Assembly (NCBI GenBank): GCA_009782695.1
Contig: WRIO01000107.1
Span: 1-5,172 of the forward strand
Reading direction: 5' to 3'
Source: Candidatus Cloacimonadota bacterium
Lineage (GTDB): Bacteria > Cloacimonadota > Cloacimonadia > Cloacimonadales > WRIO01
DNA: 5,172 bases
Shown: piece after piece, positions 1 through 5,172 of the stretch
How positions within the stretch are numbered: position 1 is the stretch's first letter
Layout of the letters: every line of letters begins with the position of its first letter
The notes under the pieces: model-generated
What the model was told of the DNA's origin: nothing
The model's input: only the letters and a program-made list of their open reading frames with translations
The model's database searches: none
Program-made: the position numbers and the translations under genes

Positions 1-1835
1 AAAAGAGCTTCAAAGAGCTAAAAGTTTTAGCAGATGAAGTTCGGCAGCGGATAATAGAAGTGACCTCAGTAAATGGCGGTCATGTGGCTTCCAGTTTGGG
101 TGCCACGGATTTAATCATCGCCTTGCTAAAAGTTTTTTCACCGCCGAAAGATAGTATCATATTCGATGTCGGTCACCAGTCTTATGCTTATAAGATATTG
201 ACAGGGCGAAATAAACAATTTGACACACTTCGGTCTTTTAAAGGCATCAGCGGGTTTAATAATATATTTGAAAGTGAATATGACGCCTTCTCTGTCGGAC
301 ATTCTAGCACTTCACTTTCTGCAGCTCTCGGTATCACTATCGCGAAGGAAGCAACAGGTGACAAAAGCAAGACCATAGCTGTGATAGGCGACGGTGCACT
401 GACAGGTGGCATGGCTTTCGAAGGCTTGAACCACGCGGGGAGTTTGCAAAAAAATATGATAGTAGTCTTAAATGACAACAAGATGTCTATCTCGCCGAAT
501 GTGGGAGCCTTACAACATTATCTGACAAATGTGCTCGTAAGTAAACCATACAATTCTGTAAAAAAACAGGTTTGGGACTTGTCAGCTTCGCTGCCTGACA
601 GGATTCGGAAAACACTGATAACAAGTGCCCAAAAGGTGGAAGAAAGCCTGATAAATATCTTTGTGCCAAATATCATCTTTGAGGATTTAGGCTTTAAATA
701 TGTGGGACCCATCGATGGGCACGATATACCGCGTATGTGCAGGGTTTTTCATCAAGTAAAGGACAATATGGAAGGACCTGTGCTGATACACCTGATTACG
801 CAGAAGGGAAAAGGATTGCCTTTTGCCGAAGAGGAGGCAACCCGCTTTCACGGCATAGCTCCTTATGACAAAACCACCGGCGAGACAGACCCGGCAAAGA
901 ATATCAGCTATTCACAAGTTTTCGGCAGTAAACTGGTAGAACTCGGCAGGGAAAATGACAAAATAGTTGCTATCACTGCTGCTATGACCGATGGCACAGG
1001 ATTGTGTGACTTTGCAAAGGAGTTTCCAAAAAGATTTTTCGATGTCGGTATAGCAGAGCAGCACGCTGTTACCTTCGCAGCAGGACTAGCTATCAAGGGT
1101 CTGAAACCTTTTGTAGCTATTTATTCGACCTTTTTACAACGCGCCTTTGACCAGATCATCCACGATGTAGCCTTACAAAAGCTCCCTGTGGTATTTTGCA
1201 TAGATAGAGCAGGGATAGTGGGCGAGGATGGGGCTACTCATCACGGCGTTTTCGACATATCTTACTTGCAAATGATACCAAATCTAGTCATAGTAGCACC
1301 AAGCAGTGGAGACCAGTTAGAATCGGTGATGAAGTGGGCTGCCACTTATGACAAAGGACCGGTGGCTATCAGATATCCCCGCGGAATAGCCAGTTACGGA
1401 GAGAAAAAGGAAATAATACCTTTTAAAGCCGAAGTTTATCGCAAAGGAAAAGGTGTGGCTATAACCGGGGTAGGGCATTCTTACATCTTGGCAAAATTGG
1501 TTTATGACAAACTGGCGATAAATTACCCAGATTTAAGACCTTGCCTAATAAACCCTGTATTTTTAAAGCCTTTTGACCACATCACCTACAATATAATTTA
1601 CCGACACTGCAAATACCACTTTGTGATGGAAGAAAACGCCCAAATAGGTGGCTTTGCCAGTTACCTAAGCATTCGGTATGATTTATCAGATTGTAAGACT
1701 ATATCTTGTGCAATTAAAGATAAGTTCCTGCCCCACGGCGTCACAGGCAGAGTCCGTAAATCAGCCGGTTTGACCGCCGATAAGGTTTATGAAGATATCA
1801 TAAAAATAATCATAGATAAAAAAGAGACTAAATAA
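1..1835 (+). CDS. dxs: 1-deoxy-D-xylulose-5-phosphate synthase, 5'-truncated by window edge
   Basis: Thiamine-diphosphate enzyme that condenses pyruvate with glyceraldehyde 3-phosphate, the first step of the cytosolic MEP isoprenoid pathway. The frame is open from the left edge: codons from base 3 read KSFKELKVLADEVRQRII, the usual DXS N-terminal helix, so the true start lies outside the window. About 610 residues are visible, against about 620 for E. coli Dxs, so only some 10-20 residues are missing. Visible motifs are NGGHVASSLG (His codon at 81-83), the ThDP/Mg motif GDGALTGG (from 387) through NDNK (471-482), DVGIAEQHAVTF with the conserved catalytic Glu codon at 1056-1058, and RYPRG (1371-1385). 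The C-terminal transketolase-like domain looks more divergent but keeps VMEENAQIGGF. The gene ends in TAA 16 bases before tyrS, suggesting co-transcription. Nothing looks broken. Family assignment is firm from the motifs seen; the operon is inferred. Confidence 0.97.
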   Translation, partial: KSFKELKVLADEVRQRIIEVTSVNGGHVASSLGATDLIIALLKVFSPPKDSIIFDVGHQSYAYKILTGRNKQFDTLRSFKGISGFNNIFESEYDAFSVGHSSTSLSAALGITIAKEATGDKSKTIAVIGDGALTGGMAFEGLNHAGSLQKNMIVVLNDNKMSISPNVGALQHYLTNVLVSKPYNSVKKQVWDLSASLPDRIRKTLITSAQKVEESLINIFVPNIIFEDLGFKYVGPIDGHDIPRMCRVFHQVKDNMEGPVLIHLITQKGKGLPFAEEEATRFHGIAPYDKTTGETDPAKNISYSQVFGSKLVELGRENDKIVAITAAMTDGTGLCDFAKEFPKRFFDVGIAEQHAVTFAAGLAIKGLKPFVAIYSTFLQRAFDQIIHDVALQKLPVVFCIDRAGIVGEDGATHHGVFDISYLQMIPNLVIVAPSSGDQLESVMKWAATYDKGPVAIRYPRGIASYGEKKEIIPFKAEVYRKGKGVAITGVGHSYILAKLVYDKLAINYPDLRPCLINPVFLKPFDHITYNIIYRHCKYHFVMEENAQIGGFASYLSIRYDLSDCKTISCAIKDKFLPHGVTGRVRKSAGLTADKVYEDIIKIIIDKKETK

Positions 1836-1851
1836 AGCCAAAAGGATAAAA

Positions 1852-3051
1852 ATGACCATAGACGAAATATTACAGATTATTAGGAAAGGCGTGGATGAGA
1901 TTGTCCCCGAAAATGAGCTGATAGTTAAGCTAAAAAAATCTGAAAAAACAGGTAAACCCCTGCGGATAAAATACGGGATAGACCCCACGAATACAGAGGT
2001 GCACATAGGACATCTAGTGCCTATCCGCAAAATGCGTGACTTTCAAGATTTGGGGCATATCGGAGTGATCATCATCGGTGATTATACCGCACAAATAGGT
2101 GACCCCACAGGCAGAGACGAAAGCAGACCACCTCTCACAGCAGACGATGTCAAAAAAAACGCTGAAAAATACATGCAGCAGCTTTACACGGTGCTTGACA
2201 AGGACAAGACGGAAGTGCATTATCAAAGCGAATGGTTCACCAAGCTAAACCTGGACGATGTGATAAATATTTATGGCAAATTCACTGTGGCACAGTTTAT
2301 GGCTCATGACACCTTTCGCAAGCGCTGGGACGCTGGTTTGCCACTCTATATGCACGAGCTAATGTATCCTATCTTACAAGGCTATGACTCTGTAGCGATA
2401 AATGCCGATGTCGAGCTGGGTGCCACCGAACAAAAATTCAATATCCTAAACGGTCGAGAAATGCAAAAGATATATCAGCAAGAGCAACAAATAGGCATAT
2501 TCTCACCTATCTTGATGGGGACAGATGGCGTGCAAAAAATGAGTAAGAGCCTTGGAAATTACATAGCTGTTTTTGACACTCCAAATGATAAATACGGCAA
2601 GGTAATGAGCATACCTGATGCCTTGATATTAAACTATTTTAACTATGCGACAAAAGTGACCGCAGCGGATATTTCTGGCATAAAAAAAGAGCTTGAGGGC
2701 GGCACTAACCCTAAATTTATAAAGCAAAGATTAGCACGCGAAATAGTGGGTCTTTATCACGGAGAAACTGTTGCTACCCAAGCAGAAGAGGAGTTTAATA
2801 AAGTTTTTAGCCAAAAAGAAATCCCCACAGACATAGAAACATTCGCCCTAACTGAAAGCAAAATATGGATAATAAAGTTGCTAACAGATACAAACCTCAC
2901 CCCCTCAAACAGTGAAGCCCGCCGAATGATACAAGCCGGTGCAGTGTCTATCGATAGCCAGAAGGTCACAGATGAAAATATGCAATACGAACTGCTTGGA
3001 GAGCATATCATCAAGGTCGGCAAAAGAAAATTTTTAAGGGTAATTAGGTAA
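1852..3051 (+). CDS. tyrS: tyrosyl-tRNA synthetase
   Basis: Class I aminoacyl-tRNA synthetase, cytosolic, charging tRNA-Tyr with tyrosine at the expense of ATP. The 399-residue product has family length. Visible in order: KYGIDPTNTEVHIGHL with the HIGH signature at residues 51-54, IGDPTGR near residue 82, the tyrosine-pocket pattern YPILQGYD (Y172, Q176, D179), the KMSKS loop at 229-233, and an S4 RNA-binding domain at about 338-399 (SEARRMIQAGAVSID to the end). The S4 domain and IGDPTGR favour TyrRS over TrpRS. The KMSKS spelling and FQDLGH stretch resemble the second bacterial TyrRS type (TyrZ-like) rather than the E. coli type. One variation: the usual GGTDQ after the pocket helix reads GATEQ (190-194). 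The ATG is preceded by AAAGGA at 1841-1846, a well-spaced Shine-Dalgarno. It sits 16 bases after dxs and 3 bases before the protease gene. No T-box leader fits in the upstream gap. Confidence 0.96.
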   Translation: MTIDEILQIIRKGVDEIVPENELIVKLKKSEKTGKPLRIKYGIDPTNTEVHIGHLVPIRKMRDFQDLGHIGVIIIGDYTAQIGDPTGRDESRPPLTADDVKKNAEKYMQQLYTVLDKDKTEVHYQSEWFTKLNLDDVINIYGKFTVAQFMAHDTFRKRWDAGLPLYMHELMYPILQGYDSVAINADVELGATEQKFNILNGREMQKIYQQEQQIGIFSPILMGTDGVQKMSKSLGNYIAVFDTPNDKYGKVMSIPDALILNYFNYATKVTAADISGIKKELEGGTNPKFIKQRLAREIVGLYHGETVATQAEEEFNKVFSQKEIPTDIETFALTESKIWIIKLLTDTNLTPSNSEARRMIQAGAVSIDSQKVTDENMQYELLGEHIIKVGKRKFLRVIR

Positions 3052-3054
3052 AAT

Positions 3055-3741
3055 ATGGAAAAGATAGTTGAATGGATTATGCGAGCGGTCGTGGTGCTGA
3101 TATGTATCACTGTGCACGAGCTTTGCCACGGATATGCAGCTTACAAGCTCGGAGACGACACAGCAAAACGAGCAGGACGCCTAACCCTAAACCCCCTAAA
3201 ACACATCGACCCCATCGGAACACTAATGCTGTTTGTAGCTCGGTTTGGCTGGGCAAAACCTGTGCCTGTGAACCCCTACAATTTCTCTAATATGAAGCGG
3301 GATATGGCGCTGACAGCAGCAGCTGGTCCTGCCTCAAACTTTGCTTTAGCAGTGCTGTCCGCCTGTGCATTGAAGTCTGTGTGGGCTACCAGCTACGTTG
3401 CTCCATATTTTCCGATAGAAAAATGGATACTTCACAATCCAGTTGCTGGGTTTTTTGTCTTGATGATCTGGATAAACACAGCCCTAGGACTCTTTAACCT
3501 ATTACCTTTTCCGCCACTTGACGGATCAAAGATCATCTCAGGTTTTATGACGGATGATATGTATTTTAGGTGGATGGAGTTCGAGAGAAAAGCTGCTTAC
3601 CTTTTGATGGCAATACTACTGATAAGTTTTGTCACAAAAATTAGTCTATTTTCGACTTTGATAGGGGTGCCACTAGATTTTATAGTCGATTATTTGATAG
3701 ACTATGCTATGCCGACCAGGACAGGAGCTTTTGGTCTATAG
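3055..3741 (+). CDS. M50-family membrane zinc metalloprotease (site-2-protease-like)
   Basis: Integral membrane protease of the small, PDZ-less M50 (YwhC/YdiL-like) group. Family members cleave substrates within or next to membrane segments; the substrate here is unknown. The 228-residue protein begins with a hydrophobic helix carrying the zinc motif HELCH (H21, E22, H25). It continues with the family stretch [15 protein letters not shown] (about 42-56), [13 protein letters not shown] (65-77), a hydrophobic [13 protein letters not shown] region (about 88-100), and [10 protein letters not shown] (148-157), where D156 is the expected third zinc ligand. A further membrane segment lies near 182-200, giving about four or five in all. 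The ATG follows tyrS by only 3 bases. The Shine-Dalgarno is weak: AGG at 3046-3048 overlaps the end of tyrS, so translational coupling is plausible. The next in-frame ATG (3079) would still keep HELCH but shortens the first helix. Family assignment is firm; the physiological role is not known. Confidence 0.93.
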   Translation: MEKIVEWIMRAVVVLICITVHELCHGYAAYKLGDDTAKRAGRLTLNPLKHIDPIGTLMLFVARFGWAKPVPVNPYNFSNMKRDMALTAAAGPASNFALAVLSACALKSVWATSYVAPYFPIEKWILHNPVAGFFVLMIWINTALGLFNLLPFPPLDGSKIISGFMTDDMYFRWMEFERKAAYLLMAILLISFVTKISLFSTLIGVPLDFIVDYLIDYAMPTRTGAFGL

Positions 3742-3746
3742 AACAT

Positions 3747-3754
3747 AAAAGGAG
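3747..3754 (+). promoter_or_regulatory. strong Shine-Dalgarno for the 72-residue gene
   Basis: AAAAGGAG lies six bases before the ATG at 3761. It is the best ribosome-binding site in the window. It is the main reason to accept the short downstream reading frame as a real gene and to choose that start. Confidence 0.75.
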
Positions 3755-3760
3755 AGATAT

Positions 3761-3979
3761 ATGCCGTATCTAATTTTATTTATTATCTTGATAGTAGCTT
3801 TGGTCTATTTCTTGATCATCACTAAGCAAGAATATAATAAGCTAAACAAATTAAAAAGCAAACCTATAGAAGATATCACCGACATCGAAAGCTTCGAGAT
3901 GAATATCACAGGAGCTGAAATAAAGATAGGCGACACTATCATCCGGCCGAAAAAGGTGACGATAAAAGTGGAGAAATGA
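3761..3979 (+). CDS. small single-span membrane protein, function unknown
   Basis: Not recognised. The 72-residue product starts with a strongly hydrophobic segment (about residues 3-20, PYLILFIILIVALVYFLI) followed by a Lys-rich hinge (TKQEYNKLNKLKSK, 21-34). That predicts an N-out, C-in single-pass protein by the positive-inside rule. The tail (35-72) is charged, alternating acidic and basic. Its last part (ITGAEIKIGDTIIRPKKVTIKVE) has an alternating hydrophobic pattern suggesting a short beta-rich unit. There is no cysteine, no lipobox and no cleavable-signal look. Evidence for a real gene is the strong Shine-Dalgarno, the 19-base spacing behind the M50 gene and the sensible protein pattern. 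Position suggests co-expression with the protease; partnership or substrate status is only conjecture. It is the last gene before the compositional break. Confidence 0.72.
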   Translation: MPYLILFIILIVALVYFLIITKQEYNKLNKLKSKPIEDITDIESFEMNITGAEIKIGDTIIRPKKVTIKVEK

Positions 3980-3989
3980 ACAAATAATC

Positions 3990-4010
3990 TATGTTTTGAA
4001 TGTAAACATA
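3990..4010. repeat. 7-bp perfect inverted repeat before the restriction gene
   Basis: TATGTTT (3990-3996) and AAACATA (4004-4010) are exact reverse complements around a 7-base loop, TGAATGT. The arms are too AT-rich and lack the following T-run of a rho-independent terminator. An operator for a DNA-binding regulator 20 bases before the endonuclease start is the more natural reading. A 7-bp AT-rich repeat can also arise by chance in such sequence. TGTAAA also occurs twice directly (4001-4006 and 4017-4022). Confidence 0.4.
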
Positions 4011-4024
4011 ATGATTTGTAAATT
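3996..4024 (+). promoter_or_regulatory. possible weak promoter for the restriction-modification pair
   Basis: TTGAAT (3996-4001) and TAAATT (4019-4024) each match four of six positions of the sigma-70 consensus and are separated by 17 bases. The predicted start of transcription would fall at or within a few bases of the ATG at 4030, giving a leaderless or nearly leaderless message. That fits the absence of any Shine-Dalgarno before that ATG. The inverted repeat overlaps the -35 side. Such matches are frequent in AT-rich DNA, so this is tentative. Confidence 0.22.
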
Positions 4025-4029
4025 AAAAT

Positions 4030-4857
4030 ATGAAATTAAGTAAAAAATACTCTAACCAAAAAGTGTTCTTTATATCATCAATCAAAGATTTTGCTAGTGA
4101 TTTGCAGAACTATATAATCAATGATGGAGAATGGACAATAAAGGGATTTATAGATATTTTTGAAAACATTTATAGTTTATCATCAGACACAAAGATAATA
4201 TCTAAGATATTAGAATTAAATATATTCCCCAGATTCTTGGAATTCGCAGAAAAAATTGGATATAGAATAGAGCTTGCCTCAAAACAAAACTATTATCCTG
4301 ATTTATCTTTTATCAGCAAGCAAAACGAAGAAATAAAGTTTGCAGTTGATATAAAAACGACTTATGCAGACGATAAAAGACCAGGCTATTGCAATGGTTT
4401 TACTTTAGGCTCGCATGGAGAGTATTTTTCGAACAGAGAGAGTAGAAAAAATATTCAATTTCCTTATGATAGCTACATAGCACACCTTTGTTTAGGTATT
4501 ATATACTCTCGAAATACTTCTGATAATTATAATGAACTAAAAATATATACATTAAAGGATCTACCAAATATTCCATCAGTAATAAATAATTTCATTTTCT
4601 TTGTTTCAGAAAAATGGAGAATTGCTAGCGATAAAGGAGGGAGTGGAAACACTGCTAACATAGGAAGTATAAAGAAAATCGAAGACATCATAAAAGGTAA
4701 TGGCGTTTTTGCAAAAGCAGGCGAAGACATTTTTGATGATTACTGGGTGAATTATGGAAAAATTAGAATAAAAGTCGACGGGAAATTTAAGAAGCTAACA
4801 ACATTTGACGAATATATCAGATTTTGCAAACTTCCAAAACATATAAAAAACGAGTAA
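4030..4857 (+). CDS. Type II restriction endonuclease, EcoRV family (predicted GATATC)
   Basis: Homodimeric PD-(D/E)XK nuclease expected to cut unmethylated GATATC. From remembered EcoRV (245 residues), the alignment is clear end to end. SSDTKI (46-51) matches GSDTKV. E62 matches E45. QNYYPD with D91 matches D74. AVDIKTTY with D107 and K109 matches D90 and K92, all at one constant offset of 17. PYDSYIAH (145-152) matches PFDQYIAH. GSGNTANIGS (204-213) matches the DNA-recognition loop GSGNTTNIGS. The minor-groove Q-loop reads KQN where EcoRV has QQN. All metal-binding and catalytic residues are therefore present. The protein is 275 residues, with about 17 extra at the N terminus and small insertions between 112 and 146. 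Start 4030 is the first possible ATG, since TAA lies in frame at 4024. No Shine-Dalgarno is visible. Composition is far more AT-rich than upstream, suggesting transfer. The methyltransferase starts two bases after its stop. Confidence 0.94.
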   Translation: MKLSKKYSNQKVFFISSIKDFASDLQNYIINDGEWTIKGFIDIFENIYSLSSDTKIISKILELNIFPRFLEFAEKIGYRIELASKQNYYPDLSFISKQNEEIKFAVDIKTTYADDKRPGYCNGFTLGSHGEYFSNRESRKNIQFPYDSYIAHLCLGIIYSRNTSDNYNELKIYTLKDLPNIPSVINNFIFFVSEKWRIASDKGGSGNTANIGSIKKIEDIIKGNGVFAKAGEDIFDDYWVNYGKIRIKVDGKFKKLTTFDEYIRFCKLPKHIKNE

Positions 4858-4859
4858 AC

Positions 4860-5172
4860 ATGGCAGAAAAAATACATATTCCTCCCTTTAAAATACAAGG
4901 TATAAAATCAAAGCTAGTCCCTTTGATAAAATCCAATTTTATATACAGCAAAGACACTGTTTGGATAGAGCCATTTATGGGTTCAGGTGTGGTGGGATTG
5001 AACATAGCTCCTGAAAATGCGATATTTGCTGATCTAAACCCACATATAGTAAACTTTTATAATCAATTAAAGCTAGGCAACATTACTTCATACATCGTAA
5101 AGGAATTTCTACGGGAGAACGGTGAAAAACTATCAGAAAAAGGAATAGAACACTATAACTATGTCAGAACTA
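4860..5172 (+). CDS. D12-class adenine-N6 DNA methyltransferase, M.EcoRV-like, 3'-truncated by window edge
   Basis: Partner modification enzyme. It transfers a methyl group from S-adenosylmethionine to adenine; M.EcoRV methylates the first A of GATATC, and the same target is inferred here. The 104 visible residues show PPFKIQGIKSKLVPLI (8-23), the Dam-family N-terminal motif X region with K18, then the SAM-binding motif I EPFMGSGVVGLN (37-48), and DLNPHIVNFYNQLK (58-71), motif II with D58 as the likely ribose contact. The DPPY catalytic motif lies beyond the edge, so activity cannot be judged. From memory, M.EcoRV has the same order near its N terminus (VPPIKSQGIKTKLVP, then EPFMGTGVV). The ATG lies two bases after the endonuclease stop, and the ribosome-binding region is inside the endonuclease's last codons with no strong Shine-Dalgarno, which suggests translational coupling. 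The family is firm; the target site rests on the partner. Confidence 0.92.
   Translation, partial: MAEKIHIPPFKIQGIKSKLVPLIKSNFIYSKDTVWIEPFMGSGVVGLNIAPENAIFADLNPHIVNFYNQLKLGNITSYIVKEFLRENGEKLSEKGIEHYNYVRT

Noticed and set aside
60..62. GTG at 60 as the start of dxs.
   Set aside because: The frame is open to the left edge and the codons from base 3 encode the normal DXS N-terminal helix, so the GTG is an internal valine codon.
2757..3110. 117-residue reading frame on the minus strand.
   Set aside because: It lies opposite the 3' end of tyrS and the start of the protease gene, both well supported. The protein has no recognisable domain. It is treated as a shadow frame, as are the other antisense frames at 188-481, 487-669, 518-712, 908-1096, 1761-2030, 2014-2226, 4527-4730 and 4817-5005.
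3072..3290. 72-residue plus-strand frame inside the M50 gene.
   Set aside because: It overlaps the HELCH and following conserved region of the protease in another frame. Its Arg/Pro/His-rich product has no plausible fold.
3761..3979. LemA-like protein, from a hydrophobic N terminus followed by a YNKL stretch.
   Set aside because: The resemblance covers only a few residues, the LemA helical body is absent and the length is less than half that of the family.
3990..4010. Rho-independent terminator closing the housekeeping operon.
   Set aside because: The stem has only one G-C pair per arm and no T-run follows it.
3980..4029. Controller (C) protein gene or C-box before the endonuclease.
   Set aside because: The gap is only 50 bases and has no open frame. 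The dyad present does not match any C-box that I can identify with confidence.

Overview
This is a bacterial window with five same-strand coding blocks of ordinary housekeeping type or accessory defence type. No RNA gene, CRISPR array, insertion sequence or attachment site was seen. The cell makes isoprenoids by the MEP pathway, since it carries dxs. The phylum cannot be fixed from sequence alone. The core genes use AUA isoleucine codons freely and sampled rows are about 45-52% G+C. I did not recognise a close relative.

Bases 1-3979 hold a compact run of four genes. They are the 3' part of dxs (its first codons lie left of the window), tyrS with a C-terminal S4 domain, a small M50-family (site-2-protease-like) membrane metalloprotease, and an unrecognised 72-residue protein with one membrane segment. 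Gaps are 16, 3 and 19 bases, so one transcript is likely.

Bases 3980-4029 form an AT-rich 50-base gap with a 7-bp perfect inverted repeat and a weak promoter-like pair. At this point the composition drops sharply, with several 60-base rows at only 20-25% G+C.

Bases 4030-5172 carry a Type II restriction-modification pair. The first gene is a clear EcoRV-family endonuclease. The metal-binding residues (E62, D91, D107, K109) and the GSGNT recognition loop of EcoRV are kept, so the predicted target is GATATC. Two bases after its stop begins a D12-class adenine-N6 methyltransferase resembling M.EcoRV, cut by the right edge after 104 codons. Together they would cut unmodified GATATC DNA while methylating the host's own sites. 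The compositional break suggests the pair was acquired and inserted behind the housekeeping run. The system is of a known kind. What deserves attention is its specificity prediction, its endonuclease-first tandem layout, and how it is expressed without a visible controller gene.
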